Shown: in pieces, positions 46,105-57,071 of the stretch
How positions within the stretch are numbered: the stretch's first letter is position 1
How the letters are laid out: every line of letters begins with the position of its first letter
From: Nocardioides zhouii
Lineage (GTDB): Bacteria; Actinomycetota; Actinomycetes; Propionibacteriales; Nocardioidaceae
Length of the DNA stretch: 64,000 nt
Assembly: GCF_004137345.1 (NCBI RefSeq)
Contig: NZ_SDWV01000019.1
Span: forward strand, 39,050-103,049
Direction: 5' to 3'
The notes under the pieces: model-generated
What the model saw: only the letters and a program-made list of their open reading frames with translations
Told to the model about the DNA's origin: nothing
Database searches by the model: none
Position numbers and translations under genes: made by a program

Positions 46105-47093
46105 CGTTGTAGTGCTCCCATCATCTTCGGAACTATCTCCCCAGTCTCGTGTGCCACCTCAGCAACATCCGCACGCGTGAGGCCGGATGCGACATCGCCT
46201 GCGACTCCCACGACCCGTGAGGCCAGCCGGTGGCCCAGGCGGAGGCGACCGCGCGCCGACCAGCCCCACAATCGTCCCACAAGGAAGCCCGCGGCGAACG
46301 CATCCCCGGCGCCGGTCAGGTCGACCACCTCGACCTCGAGGGCGGGTTCGGTGATCGCGTCCCGGCCTCGCACCAGGAGGCTGGCGGCGCCGCCGCCACG
46401 CTTGAGCACCAGCTCCTGGTCGGGACGTCGGAGCAGTGCCGCGGCGATCTCCTCGGGCTCGTCGGTCCCCAGCAGGCACCGCGCCTCGTCGTCCCCGACG
46501 AGGACCACGTCCGCGAGGCGCGCGAGCGGAAGCAGGGCACGCGCAGCAGCCTCCGCGTCGGGCCAGAGCTGAGCGCGATAGTTGATGTCGAAGCTGGTGC
46601 TGCCGACATCCCCCCTGTCACGGAGCAGTCCGTCCACGAGCTCCGCGTTCTCGGACGAGAGTGCGGGCGTGATTCCCGTGAGATGCAGGTGCGCCACGCC
46701 GCGCAACGATGCGAGGTCGAGGCGGTCCAACCGGCGGGCCGCGCTGGTGCTGCGGTAGTAACGCATCCGGGACTGGTGGGGCTTGACCTCCTTCACACAG
46801 GAGCCGGTGGGCAGCACGTCGTCCCACTCGACCGTGGTCGTAGGACCATGGCGCTCGACGAAATCGTGGACGAAGTGCCCGAGATCGTCGTCGCCCAGGC
46901 AGGAGAGCCAGCGAGCGGGCACGCCGAGCTGGGCCGCCCCGATGGCCACATTGCTCTCGGCTCCCGCGGCGGTGAGCCGGTATCGATCGAGGGACTGACC
47001 GGGCTCCCGGATGAAGACGGCCATCGTCTCGCCCACAGTCACCAGGCCTGGAGCGGCAGCGACGGTGTTCACGATGCCATCCGCCATCCTCAT
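46101..47093 (-). CDS. PfkB family carbohydrate kinase (2-keto-3-deoxygluconate kinase-like)
   Basis: 330 residues. Seen: the di-glycine substrate motif equivalent in LTAAGAESNVAIGAAQLG, FDINYRAQLWPD, and the catalytic DLTGAGDAFAAGFLVG near the C-terminus. Together with the KDPG-type aldolase in the same operon, phosphorylation of 2-keto-3-deoxygluconate or a stereoisomer is the likely reaction. Start ATG 47093 (or 47087). Divergent from the NIPSNAP operon across an operator at 47197. Confidence 0.9.
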   Translation of the reverse strand: MRMADGIVNTVAAAPGLVTVGETMAVFIREPGQSLDRYRLTAAGAESNVAIGAAQLGVPARWLSCLGDDDLGHFVHDFVERHGPTTTVEWDDVLPTGSCVKEVKPHQSRMRYYRSTSAARRLDRLDLASLRGVAHLHLTGITPALSSENAELVDGLLRDRGDVGSTSFDINYRAQLWPDAEAAARALLPLARLADVVLVGDDEARCLLGTDEPEEIAAALLRRPDQELVLKRGGGAASLLVRGRDAITEPALEVEVVDLTGAGDAFAAGFLVGRLWGWSARGRLRLGHRLASRVVGVAGDVASGLTRADVAEVAHETGEIVPKMMGALQR

Positions 47094-47196
47094 CTGCGCG
47101 CGGCAGGTGGTGCCTGCCGGGGTGGTGTGACGGCGGGTGCCTTGACGGCCGTCGTAGACCACACTAGTCTGCGTAATGCGTTATGCGCAACACGCT

Positions 47197-47208
47197 TGCA
47201 CATGTTGC
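47197..47208. promoter_or_regulatory. GCAA-N4-TGCA operator between PfkB operon and NIPSNAP operon
   Basis: TGCACATGTTGC, which reads GCAACATGTGCA on the minus strand; directly to its left is the palindromic TGCGTAATGCGTTATGCGCA. It sits in the 183-bp region serving both divergent operons. Confidence 0.55.
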
Positions 47209-47276
47209 AGCACCCTTGAAGACAGGTTTCCCGCACGACGATCCGCTTCGAACCGGATCCCATCGGAGGATATGAC

Positions 47277-47588
47277 GTGGTTTTCCAGTTGCGGACCTAC
47301 CAGATCAAGCCGGGCGGCATGGACGAGTGGCTCGAGCTGTTCCACGGCGCGGTGGTGCCCCTTCACGAGAAGTACGGCCTGCCCGTGCGGGCCGCCTGGT
47401 TCGACCGCGAGGGCTCGACCTTCACCTGGGTCCGTGAACTCATCGGTGAAGGGACCGCGGAGGAGCAGGAGGCGCGGTACCGGGAGACCGAGGAACGCAC
47501 TCGGGTGCTCGGCGACCGGCCGAAGACCTTCATCGACTCGATGAAGGTCCGCGAGGTCGAACGAGCCTTCCCTGCGGACGGGAGCTGA
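47277..47588 (+). CDS. NIPSNAP family protein
   Basis: 103 residues. Ferredoxin-like NIPSNAP domain, recognised from [28 protein letters not shown] and [10 protein letters not shown]. Function of bacterial members is not established; they often accompany catabolic operons. GTG start at 47277 after GGAGGA. First gene of the plus-strand operon that continues with the aldo-keto reductase. Confidence 0.85.
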   Translation: MVFQLRTYQIKPGGMDEWLELFHGAVVPLHEKYGLPVRAAWFDREGSTFTWVRELIGEGTAEEQEARYRETEERTRVLGDRPKTFIDSMKVREVERAFPADGS

Positions 47589-47596
47589 CCGGCGCC

Positions 47597-48577
47597 ATGC
47601 AGATGCGACGACTCGGCCCCGACCTCGAGGTTTCCGCTGTTGGCCTCGGGTGCATGTCCATGTCCGGCACCTACGGGAGCACGTTCGACGACGTCGAGTC
47701 CCGGGCAACGCTGCTTCGCGCCGTCGAGCTGGGCATCACCCTGTTCGACACCGCCGATGTCTACGGGCCCTTCGCCAACGAATCGCTGGTGGGTCACGGC
47801 CTCGCGGCGGTTCGGGACCGCGTCGTGCTCTCGACCAAGTTCGGGTTCGTGCGCGACTCCCGCGGCGAGAATCTCGGCGTCTGCGGCCGACCCGACTACG
47901 TGCGTCAGTCGTGCGACCTGTCGTTGCAACGTCTCGGCACCGACCACATCGACATCTACTGGCAGCACCGCGTCGACCCGGCCGTTCCGATCGAGGAGAC
48001 GGTGGGCGCGATGGCGGAGCTGGTGGCGGCCGGAAAGGTCCGTCACATCGGTCTCTCCGAGGCAGGTCCGGACACGCTGCGTCGCGCGCACGCTGTCCAC
48101 GCCGTCGCAGCCGTCCAGAGCGAGTACTCGCTCCAGAGCCGGGACGTGGAGACCGACGTGCTCGGCGTCTGTCGCGAGCTCGGCATCGGCTTCGTGGCGT
48201 ACAGCCCCCTCGGACGCGGGTTGCTGACCGGGGCCATCGCCTCCGCGACCGAGCTCCCGGCCGACGACTGGCGACGCACCTCGCCCCGGTTCCAGGGAGC
48301 CGCGTTCGACCACAACCTCGCTCTCGTCACCGCGTGCCAGGAGGTGGCGGCCGAGCTCGACTGCACCCTGGCCCAGCTTGCCCTGGCGTGGGTCCTGGCG
48401 CAGGGGGACGACATCGTCCCCATCCCGGGCACGAGGAAGCGGCACAACCTGGAGGCCAACGCCGAGGCGGCCGACCTGGTGCTCTCCGCCGCGCACCTCG
48501 CCCGGCTCGAGGAGCTCGTCCCGCGCGACGCCGTCCAGGGCGACCGGTACTCGGACATGTCCGCCATCAGCCGCTGA
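47597..48577 (+). CDS. Aldo/keto reductase
   Basis: 326 residues, NADP-dependent TIM-barrel oxidoreductase. Catalytic tetrad: Asp and Tyr in [14 protein letters not shown], Lys in LSTKFGFV and His in YWQHRVDP. C-terminal cofactor region [15 protein letters not shown]. Related to the AKR13/YhdN-like group active on sugars and aldehydes. It starts 8 bp after the NIPSNAP stop. Confidence 0.93.
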   Translation: MQMRRLGPDLEVSAVGLGCMSMSGTYGSTFDDVESRATLLRAVELGITLFDTADVYGPFANESLVGHGLAAVRDRVVLSTKFGFVRDSRGENLGVCGRPDYVRQSCDLSLQRLGTDHIDIYWQHRVDPAVPIEETVGAMAELVAAGKVRHIGLSEAGPDTLRRAHAVHAVAAVQSEYSLQSRDVETDVLGVCRELGIGFVAYSPLGRGLLTGAIASATELPADDWRRTSPRFQGAAFDHNLALVTACQEVAAELDCTLAQLALAWVLAQGDDIVPIPGTRKRHNLEANAEAADLVLSAAHLARLEELVPRDAVQGDRYSDMSAISR

Positions 48578-48594
48578 CCACAGGAGACTCGCCC

Positions 48595-50226
48595 ATGGAG
48601 GCACTTCTCGACGCCCTGCTCCCGCAACTGCTCAGGGAGCGGGCCGCCCGCGACGGAGACCGCGAATTCTTCCGCACCGTGGACGGAGTCGTGGTGACGT
48701 ACGCCGAGGCCTACGCGCGGGCATGCGCGGTGGCCAACGGCATGACCGAGCTCGGCATCAAGCCGGGTGAATGCGTCGTGATCATGGCCGACAACACCCC
48801 CAGCTCCATCTGCACCTGGCTGGCCACGTCGCTCGCGGCTGCGGTCGAGGTCGCGGTCAACACCGGCTACCGGGGCCGGTCCCTCGAGCACGTCCTGCAG
48901 AACTCGCAAGCGCGGGTGATGTACGTCGAGGAGGCGCACCTGCCCCGGATCCTCGAGGTGCGCGAGGCCCTCACCCACCTCGAGAAGGTCATCGTCTACC
49001 GCGAACCGGGCGCGACAGCACCCCTGGTGGTGCCCGGTTGCACCGTCCTCGACTTCGACGACGTGCTCGGGGACGACGCGGTTGCGCCCGACCGCACGGT
49101 CGGCCCGCAGGACATCGCGTCCGTCGTCTACACGTCGGGCACGACCGGCCCGGCGAAGGGGGTCCGGATGCCGCACGGCCAGGTCCGCCTCTTCTCGAGG
49201 CTGGGCGTCGAGGGCGCCCGCCTCACCGCTGACGACGCCTTCTACTGCTTCATCCCGCTCTTCCACGTCGCCGGCAAGTTCATCGGCATCATGGGCTCGA
49301 TGATGGCCGGAGGGCGCGTGGTGCTGGACACCCGGTTCTCGGTCGAGGCGTTCCTGCCACGGGTGCGCGAGCACGGGTGCACCGTCGCGCTGCTTCACGG
49401 GCCCCTGGTCGAGATGGTCCACCAGCTGCCTCCCGCTGCCGACGACGCCGACAACCCGATGACGCGTATCATGGCGTCGCCCTTCCCCGCCCACATCGCG
49501 CTCGACTTCCAGGCACGGTTCGGCATCCGGGGCATCGAGACCTGGGGGATGACCGAGGTCACCATCCCGATCTGGCAGCCCTTCGACGAACCGCTGAGGG
49601 TGGGATCGTGCGGCCGCCTGCGCGAGGAGCACTTCGAGCTCCGCATCGTCGACCCTGACACCGACGAGGAGCAGGGCGTGGGCCGGCCGGGTGAGATGGT
49701 GCTGCGTCCACGCAACCCGTTCACGATGATGCAGGGCTACCTCCACATGCCCGACGTCACCGTCGAGACCTGGCGCAACCTCTGGTTCCACACCGGGGAC
49801 ATCGGCTACGTCGCTGAGGACGGCTACGTGTACTTCGTCGACCGGGTCAAGGAGCGCATCCGCCGGCGGGCGGAGAACATCTCCTCCTTCGAGATCGAGG
49901 CGGCGGCGCTCACGCACGCAGCAGTGCTGGAGTGCGCGGCCGTCGGTGTCCCCTCGGAGTTCGAGGGCGACGACGACGTGTTGCTCTGCGTCGTCCTTGT
50001 CGCGGAGGCGGAGCCCGACCCCCAGTCTCTCCTTGCCCACCTGGCCGCCGAACTGCCCCACTTCATGGTCCCGCGCTACCTGAACTACCTCGACGTGCTG
50101 CCGCGTACCCCCACCGGCAAACCCCAGAAGGTCAAGCTCCGCGATGCCGGGGTAGGACCCTCGACCTGGGACCGCAAGGCATCAGGAGTCTCGTTACGAC
50201 AGCTGGCCCAGGAGGCCACGCAGTGA
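48595..50226 (+). CDS. AMP-dependent acyl-CoA synthetase/ligase
   Basis: 543 residues. Core motifs: SVVYTSGTTGPAKGV (P-loop), GIETWGMTEV, LWFHTGDIGYV, RIRRRAENISSFEIE and the catalytic Lys in RTPTGKPQKVKL. Activates a carboxylic acid with ATP and CoA; the family includes crotonobetaine/carnitine and long-chain enzymes. Start ATG 48595 with GGAG upstream; the ORF is open further upstream only as a shadow of the reductase gene. It is coupled to the next gene (GTGA). Confidence 0.93.
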   Translation: MEALLDALLPQLLRERAARDGDREFFRTVDGVVVTYAEAYARACAVANGMTELGIKPGECVVIMADNTPSSICTWLATSLAAAVEVAVNTGYRGRSLEHVLQNSQARVMYVEEAHLPRILEVREALTHLEKVIVYREPGATAPLVVPGCTVLDFDDVLGDDAVAPDRTVGPQDIASVVYTSGTTGPAKGVRMPHGQVRLFSRLGVEGARLTADDAFYCFIPLFHVAGKFIGIMGSMMAGGRVVLDTRFSVEAFLPRVREHGCTVALLHGPLVEMVHQLPPAADDADNPMTRIMASPFPAHIALDFQARFGIRGIETWGMTEVTIPIWQPFDEPLRVGSCGRLREEHFELRIVDPDTDEEQGVGRPGEMVLRPRNPFTMMQGYLHMPDVTVETWRNLWFHTGDIGYVAEDGYVYFVDRVKERIRRRAENISSFEIEAAALTHAAVLECAAVGVPSEFEGDDDVLLCVVLVAEAEPDPQSLLAHLAAELPHFMVPRYLNYLDVLPRTPTGKPQKVKLRDAGVGPSTWDRKASGVSLRQLAQEATQ

Positions 50227-50651
50227 AGCAGATGACGGTCCAGGACGTGAACATCGGCGACCGGGAGGTGTGGACCCGCACCATCACCGACGCCGACGTC
50301 GTGATGTACGCCGGACTCATCGGCGACCGGGGGCCACTGCACCTCGACGAGCAGTTCGCGGCGACGACCCGCTTCGGTGGACGGATCGCCTACGGGATGC
50401 AGTGTGGCGGCTACATCGGTGCCACTCTCGCGCAGCTGCTGGGCGTGGGAAGTGCCTACGTCGCGCAGAACATGCGCTTCAAGGGTCCGGTGCACATCGG
50501 CGACCGCATCCGGGTCGAGTGCGTGGTCACCGGGAAGAACGAGGAGCGCCGACGCGTCTTCGTCGACACGACGGTCACGAAGAACGACGACGAGGTCGTC
50601 GTCACCGGTGACGCCGAGCTGGTCATGTTCGACGTGGAATGGAACCCCTGA
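50223..50651 (+). CDS. MaoC-type hydratase (hot-dog fold)
   Basis: 142 residues. The hydratase 2 motif is VVMYAGLIGDRGPLHLDEQFA (Asp...His), then RFGGRIAYGM and FKGPVHIGDRIRV. It adds or removes water at an enoyl-CoA. Start GTG 50223 overlaps the synthetase stop. In this operon it probably acts on the CoA thioester formed by the ligase. Confidence 0.9.
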   Translation: MKQMTVQDVNIGDREVWTRTITDADVVMYAGLIGDRGPLHLDEQFAATTRFGGRIAYGMQCGGYIGATLAQLLGVGSAYVAQNMRFKGPVHIGDRIRVECVVTGKNEERRRVFVDTTVTKNDDEVVVTGDAELVMFDVEWNP

Positions 50652-50652
50652 G

Positions 50653-51564
50653 GTGGACGCCGACACCTTCGAGGCGCTGTTCCAGCGCGTCCGCAACTGG
50701 GGACGCTGGGGCGAGGACGATCAGCGCGGCACACTGAACCTCCTCGACGACGCTGCACGGGCCGCCGCCGCGCTCGTGGTCAGGTCGGGTCGCACGGTGA
50801 GCCTGTCCCACGACCTCGACACGTTGGCTGGACCGGACAATGGCCGCCCTGCCCTGCACTACATGACCCAGCAGTGCGACGTGGCGCTCGGCGAGCCCCG
50901 CGTGAACACGGACTTCATCGGGGTGGACTTCCACGGGAAGTCAGTCACGCACGTCGATGCCCTGTGCCACTGCAGCTTCCGGGGAAGGCTCTACAACGGC
51001 ATCGACTCGAGCCACAGTGTCGACAGCACCGGTGGCAGCGTGGGCACGGTCGAGCAGATGCGCGACGGCGTCGTGGGGCGGGGGGTCCTCGTCGACCTAC
51101 CCCGGGCCCGCGGGGCCGAGTGGGTCGAGCCGGGAGCCGGCGTGGGTCCCGACGAGCTCGTGGAGACACTGGCAGCACAGGGAACCGCACGTCTGTCGGG
51201 CGACATCGTTCTGGTTCGCACGGGTCACCGCCGGCGCCGCGAGGTCCTCGGAGCGTGGGACCCGTCCCACCACAGTGCCGGTCTGGCGCCGGAGTCGATG
51301 GAGTGGCTGCACGCGAGCGACGCCGCCCTGCTCGGCGGCGACGGGGACAGCGACTCCCGACCGAGCTCCGTGGACGGGGTGGACAGCCCCATCCACGCCC
51401 TCGCCCTGGCGGCCATGGGCCTGCCCCTGATCGACAACATGAATCTCGAGGACCTCGCCCAGGCGTGCAGTGCCGAAGGCCGGTGGGACTTCTTGTTCGT
51501 CATGGCACCCCTGCGTGTTCCCGGCGGGACCGGTTCGCCGGTCAACCCACTCGCAGTTCTCTGA
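50653..51564 (+). CDS. Cyclase family protein (kynurenine formamidase-like metal hydrolase)
   Basis: 303 residues. The metal motif is FHGKSVTHVDALCHCSF (HGxxxTHxDxxxH), followed by GVLVDLPRARG, RTGHRRRREVLG and PIHALALAAMGLPLIDN. The family opens amides and lactones or cyclises; substrate unknown. Start GTG 50653, 1 bp after the MaoC stop. Its operon suggests hydrolysis of a lactone or amide before or after CoA activation. Confidence 0.88.
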   Translation: MDADTFEALFQRVRNWGRWGEDDQRGTLNLLDDAARAAAALVVRSGRTVSLSHDLDTLAGPDNGRPALHYMTQQCDVALGEPRVNTDFIGVDFHGKSVTHVDALCHCSFRGRLYNGIDSSHSVDSTGGSVGTVEQMRDGVVGRGVLVDLPRARGAEWVEPGAGVGPDELVETLAAQGTARLSGDIVLVRTGHRRRREVLGAWDPSHHSAGLAPESMEWLHASDAALLGGDGDSDSRPSSVDGVDSPIHALALAAMGLPLIDNMNLEDLAQACSAEGRWDFLFVMAPLRVPGGTGSPVNPLAVL

Positions 51565-51594
51565 CCACGACCCCCAGCACACGAAGGACACGAC

Positions 51595-51996
51595 ATGCTC
51601 GAAGACATCACCGTTGGCACCGCCGGCACGCTGGAGCGCCTCGTCACCGACGACTACTGCACCACGAGGGGTGAGTACCAGATCTTCTCCACGCCCGACC
51701 TCGTCCTACTCCTCGAGGCAGCCGCCATCGAGGCCCTGGCGCCCCACCTAACGCCGGAGCAGGACAGTGTAGGGACGACCATCGACATCGCCCACCAGGC
51801 GGCCACCCTCAAGGGTCAGACGGTGACCTGCACCGCAACAGTCACCGAGGTCGAGCGGCGACGCATTCGTTTCGAGATCACCGCAACCGATGAGTTCGAC
51901 ACGGTGTGCACCGGGTCGCACGAGCGATTCGTCATCGACCTCGAGAAGTTCGGTTCCCGCCTGGCGGAGAAGGCGGAGCGGATCGCTCAGTCCTGA
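51595..51996 (+). CDS. Thioesterase (FlK-like hot-dog fold)
   Basis: 133 residues. Seen: TRGEYQIFSTPDLVLLLEAAAIEAL, VGTTIDIAHQAATLKGQTV and GSHERFVIDLEKF, the order of fluoroacetyl-CoA thioesterase-like hot-dog proteins, with the active-site Thr/Glu/His region partly conserved. It probably releases CoA from an intermediate of this operon. Its 3' end overlaps the convergent HAD gene by 10 bp. Confidence 0.82.
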   Translation: MLEDITVGTAGTLERLVTDDYCTTRGEYQIFSTPDLVLLLEAAAIEALAPHLTPEQDSVGTTIDIAHQAATLKGQTVTCTATVTEVERRRIRFEITATDEFDTVCTGSHERFVIDLEKFGSRLAEKAERIAQS

Positions 51997-52690
51997 TCCG
52001 ACGACCGGCACTCGCCGGCGAGCAGGTCCAGCAGCACATCCTCGGCGTCGGCCAGGTCGGACAGCACCAAGGCGTGCTGGGCCTCCTCGAGCTGGTCGAC
52101 GCTGTAGACACCGGTGGCCACGCCGACGAAGGTGATGCCGGCAGCAGCGGCCGCATCAGCGTCCGCCACCGTGTCGCCGACGAGCACCGGCACCAGGTCG
52201 TGTTCCGCGGCCCAGGCAGCGGCCGACGTCGCGAGTGCCGGTCGTGACGGCGTGTGTCCACCGAAGAAGCTGCGGTCGAGGTCGAACTGCGACGCCTCGA
52301 GCCCGGCGGACCTCAGCTTGAGCTCGGCCCGCTCACGCCCGTTGCCGGTGAGGAGCGCGTTGACGTGACCAGCGGCAGCGAGCTCCGCCAGGACCCGCGC
52401 GACCCCGGGCAGCGCAATCCTCTCGCCCGGCTCCGAGAAGTGCGCCCGCGAGGCGACGACGAGCGCCTGCATTCCTTCGGGGACGTCGTCGGCCGATCCC
52501 CCGTTGCCGAGGACGTACTCGGTGACCTGCTGGAGGTCGGTCTTTCCGTGCCGATAGGGGTGGACGACCTCGGGCCGGGGCCCGAGAACGCTCTCCAGGG
52601 CAGCGACGAAGAGACCTTCGTCGCTGTCGTTGTTGGAGACCAGGGTGCCGTCGATGTCCCACAGGACCAGTCGCGGAACGGGGCCGGAGG

Positions 52691-52694
<4 letters not shown>
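51987..52694 (-). CDS. HAD family phosphatase
   Basis: 235 residues. Motif I LVLWDIDGTLVSNN (nucleophile Asp), motif II in NALLTGNGRERA, motif III/IV VPVLVGDTVADADAAAAAG. Phosphoglycolate-phosphatase-like; it may remove phosphate from a misphosphorylated sugar intermediate. ATG 52694 overlaps the dehydratase stop, so it is the last gene of the GMC-small subunit-Ldh-dehydratase operon. Confidence 0.9.
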
Positions 52695-53775
<1,081 letters not shown>

Positions 53776-53779
<4 letters not shown>

Positions 53780-54876
53780 GGGGTTCCGCCTTGCTGCGCG
53801 CGGGCGTCGGGTAGGGCCGGCGCTGATGCGCCGGACGGGGGAATCGGGAAGGGGATGCCCACGGCTGCCGCGAGCAGGCGCAGCTCGCCCAGGACGTGGG
53901 GGGACAGCTCGATGAGGCCGTTGGCCGTCTGCTCACGCCCGAGCTCGGGCTCTCCCGGGACGAGGGGCGCGGGGACGTCCAGGTCGCCGGCGCTCCCGTG
54001 CACGGCCGACACCAGGTCCTCGATGTCGCGCCGGTAGTCGTCGAGGGACCCGGTCGCGTCGGCCCGTACGGCGAGGAACAGGTGGCCGAGACCCTGGGCG
54101 AGGGACGGGTCCCCGGACAGGGGGAGCACGTGGGTGCTGGTGGATGCCCCGCCGAGCGCCAGGAGTGCGTCGACGGCGAACGCGAGGCCGAAGCCCTTCG
54201 GTCCTCCGACCGGCAGCAAGGCCCCGGCGAGACCGGCCTGCGCGGAGGTGGTGGGGCGGCCGAGGGTGTCCACGGCCCATCCGGTCGGAATGTCCTCCCC
54301 GGCGTGCAGCGCCAGGATGAGCCGTCCCTGGCTCGTGACCGTCGTCGCCATGTCCAGCTGCGGCCGGCGGTCGTACGGAAGGGGCACCGCCACCGCGATG
54401 GGATTCGTCCCGAGCACCGGCGTGCCGCCGAACGGGGCACACATGACCGGCTCGGTGTTGCAGGCCGCAAGTCCCACCATGCCAGCGTCGGCCATGCGGT
54501 TCGTGAAGTAGGCACTCGCGCCGAAGTGGTTGGCGTTGCGAGCGATCACGCAGCCGATCCCGTGCAGTCGCGCGCGCTCGATGGCGAGGTCGGCGGCCTC
54601 GACCCCCGTGCTGGCGCCAGGCCCGGCGTCCGCGTCGAGCACGACGAGGGCCCCGAGGTCGGAGACGACGCGCACGCGTGCCCGAGCGTTGATGCCACCC
54701 GCCCGCAGTCGTTCCACGTAGGTGGGGAGCCGGAGCATCCCGTGCGTGCTGACCCCGCGCAGGTCGGCGAAGATCAGGCTCTCGGTCACTGCTGCCGCCG
54801 CGTCCACGGGCACGCCCACCGCACACAGCACGCGGGTCCCCCAGTCCCGGACCTGGCCGACCTCGGTCGCCGTCAT
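53776..54876 (-). CDS. Ldh/MDH2 family NAD(P)-dependent oxidoreductase
   Basis: 366 residues of the malate/L-lactate/ureidoglycolate dehydrogenase fold, unrelated to Rossmann Ldh. Seen: RGVSTHGMLRLPTYVERL, IGCVIARNANHFGASAYF, VLGTNPIAVAVP and LPVGGPKGFGLAFAVDALLALGG in part (GGPKGFGLAFAVD). Probably reduces a 2-keto acid or oxidises a 2-hydroxy acid in the pathway. It is coupled at both ends by 4-bp overlaps. Confidence 0.92.
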
Positions 54877-55337
54877 CGGGCATCGGGGGTAGGTCGGTAG
54901 ATGGGTCCCCGTGCGATCACGACGTCCAGGATCCCGTCCTCGAGATAGGCCTCGGCCTCACCCGGCAACGCAGGGCTCTTCATCGGCGCCGGCCCCGGAT
55001 ACCCGAGCTCACGCCGCACCCGCGGATTGATGAGATACGCCCCCGCCACCGCGAACGCGAAACCCGAGAACAGCTCCGGATCCCCCGCCCGCACACCCGC
55101 CAGGACCTCATCGGGATCGCCCTCCAGCACCAGCACCCGCGACACCGCCTCGGCCAGGTCAGCGCGCACCGCGATCACCCGGTCGATCCACTGCGTGTGC
55201 ACCTCGGCACCACTCGCCGACGGCATCCCCGCACCACCAGCGACCACCACGTCCGCCAGCAGCGCCAACCGCTCACGCTGCGCAGCACTCAACACCACAC
55301 CGCCGAACGGCTCCAGCCTCACCTCCACCGCACTCAT
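54873..55337 (-). CDS. Small subunit partner of GMC oxidoreductase, copy 2
   Basis: 154 residues; identical to copy 1 at 40775 except for the terminal residues (TPDAR). It overlaps the GMC stop upstream and the Ldh start downstream (ATGA). Because the coding DNA is identical to copy 1 while the partner GMC genes differ, one copy has replaced the other recently or both descend from a recent duplication. Confidence 0.75.
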   Translation of the reverse strand: MSAVEVRLEPFGGVVLSAAQRERLALLADVVVAGGAGMPSASGAEVHTQWIDRVIAVRADLAEAVSRVLVLEGDPDEVLAGVRAGDPELFSGFAFAVAGAYLINPRVRRELGYPGPAPMKSPALPGEAEAYLEDGILDVVIARGPIYRPTPDAR

Positions 55338-55363
55338 GCTGTCGACACCTCCTGCTCACGCCG
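54892..55363. repeat. 472-bp exact direct repeat, copy 2
   Basis: Identical to 40791-41262 as read by eye, same orientation. Outside these limits the two GMC loci remain alike but clearly differ at many bases, so the identity has sharp edges. Confidence 0.85.
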
Positions 55364-56962
55364 TGTCTCCACGATGTGGGTCGCGGCCCGCTTCGCCAAC
55401 GCACAGATCGTCGAGGTCGGATTGGTGGCCGTCGACGTCGGGAAGACGCTGCCGTCGATGACGTACAGGTTCGGCACGTCGTGGCTGCGACCCCACTTGT
55501 CGACCACCGACGTCTCGGGGTCGTCACCCATCTTCGCCGTCCCGAGATTGTGTCCCGAGGAGAAGTTCCGGAAGGTGACCCACGCCTTCGAGGCGCCGGC
55601 CGCCTCGTGGGCCTCTAGGGCCCTATTGAGCCCGAAGTCGAGGATCTTGTGCGTGTTCTCCGACGTGGTGTACGTGATCTTGGCGCCGGGGAGCCCGTCG
55701 GAGTCAGCGATGGTGGGGTCCAGCGTGACCCGGTTGTGTTCCTCCGGCAGGTCCTCGGCATGCACGATCCAGTCGATGGAGTGCCCGATGGACTGCTTCA
55801 TCCTGGCCGTGAACTCCGCTCCCCAGAAGGGCTCCTCCGAGACCCCTTCGCCGATGTGCCACCGAGTAGCCATCTCCAGGGGGCCACCGGTGCCCATGAC
55901 GTGCCATTTGCTGCCTCGGACGAACCCGCGCGACGGGTCGCTCTCGTAGAACTCCATGCACTCGATCTGCGTCCCGGCAGGCCCCACCCAGTCCTCGAGG
56001 TCGTCCTCGTAGAGACCGACGGCGGAGCCGAAGGGATGGAGCATGAGGCGTCGACCCACCATGTCGGACGTATTGGCCAGGCCGTTCGGGAAGCGCGCCG
56101 AATCCGACATGAGCAGCAGCCGCGGCGTCCCGATGCCGTTCGCCCCCAGCATCACCAGCTTGGCCGGCTGGAACTTCTCCTCGCCGTCCTGGAAGTAGAC
56201 CGCGCCGCTCGCCAACCCGTTCTCGTCCAGCGTGATGCGCGCCACCCGCGCACCCGTCTCGATGCGCGCACCGTGGCGAAGCGCGTCGGGCAGGAGCGTG
56301 ACGTCGGCCGATCCCTTGGCTCCGACCACGCAGCCGGTGCGGCACACACCCAGGCGGACGCACTGCGTCTGGTGGCCGTGGGCGCGGGACGGGATCGCCG
56401 AGTAACCCGGCCACCAGTGCCACCCGAGTCGATTCAGCCCCTCGGCCATCCGCAGGCCGGTCAGGTGGATCGGGTGAGCCGGAAGCGGCGGCGGTGCGCC
56501 GGGCGGGTAGGCCGGGTTGCCGGCAAGGCCGGACACTCCCATGTCGCGGTCGGTGGCGTCGAAGTGCGGCTGCAGGTCCTCGTAGCTTATCGGCCAGTCG
56601 TCGGCCACCCCGTCGAAGGTCCGCACGCGGAAGTCCGACGGAAGCGGACGGCTCCAGACGGCCGCGAAGAAGACGGTGCTGCCCCCCGCGCCGTTGTACA
56701 TGTAGACCGGCTGCTCGGAGTCGTCGAGGTTGGTCGGGTAGTCCTCCGGGCGCGATCGCATGTTGGGGTCCGGGTGCCACAGGTGGTTGCCCCACAGCAG
56801 CTCGTACTCCGGGTGGTTCCCGGGCAGGTCGCTCGGGCTCGTCCAGTGGCCCTGGTCCAGGACCACGACACTGAACCCCTGCTCGGCGAGATGCTTGGCG
56901 GCGGTCGCTCCCGACGCGCCGGCCCCCACGATGAGGACATCCGCAGTGGACGCTTGGGTCAT
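55334..56962 (-). CDS. GMC family FAD-dependent oxidoreductase
   Basis: 542 residues from ATG 56962 (an in-frame ATG at 56986 would add 8). FAD loop VLIVGAGASGATAAKHLAEQG; central CVRLGVCRTGCVVGAKGS, where Cys spacing is kept relative to the GMC at 41233; catalytic His in GHNLGTAKMGD and Asn in ATNPTSTI. Close paralogue of that GMC. Operon: GMC-small subunit-Ldh-dehydratase-HAD, a possible route from a sugar to a keto-deoxy acid. Its promoter resembles that of etfB. Confidence 0.93.
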   Translation of the reverse strand: MTQASTADVLIVGAGASGATAAKHLAEQGFSVVVLDQGHWTSPSDLPGNHPEYELLWGNHLWHPDPNMRSRPEDYPTNLDDSEQPVYMYNGAGGSTVFFAAVWSRPLPSDFRVRTFDGVADDWPISYEDLQPHFDATDRDMGVSGLAGNPAYPPGAPPPLPAHPIHLTGLRMAEGLNRLGWHWWPGYSAIPSRAHGHQTQCVRLGVCRTGCVVGAKGSADVTLLPDALRHGARIETGARVARITLDENGLASGAVYFQDGEEKFQPAKLVMLGANGIGTPRLLLMSDSARFPNGLANTSDMVGRRLMLHPFGSAVGLYEDDLEDWVGPAGTQIECMEFYESDPSRGFVRGSKWHVMGTGGPLEMATRWHIGEGVSEEPFWGAEFTARMKQSIGHSIDWIVHAEDLPEEHNRVTLDPTIADSDGLPGAKITYTTSENTHKILDFGLNRALEAHEAAGASKAWVTFRNFSSGHNLGTAKMGDDPETSVVDKWGRSHDVPNLYVIDGSVFPTSTATNPTSTICALAKRAATHIVETRREQEVSTA

Positions 56963-56982
56963 CAGCTCACCCTTCCTCTGAT

Positions 56983-57045
56983 GCAATATGTGCAGTATGA
57001 ACGCGTATGTTGCATATCGTACGGGCGACTGCTCACGGGTGTCAA
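56983..57045 (-). promoter_or_regulatory. Promoter of the third GMC operon with GCAA-N4-TGCA operator
   Basis: Minus strand: -35 TTGACA (57040-57045), 18-bp spacer, -10 TACGAT (57016-57021), operator GCAATATGTGCA (56983-56994) between -10 and the start codon. The TATGTTGCATA stretch at 57006-57016 may be a second half-site. Layout matches 44649-44711. Confidence 0.6.
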
Positions 57046-57071
57046 TGAGTCCACCTGTGGCCCGGTCAAGG

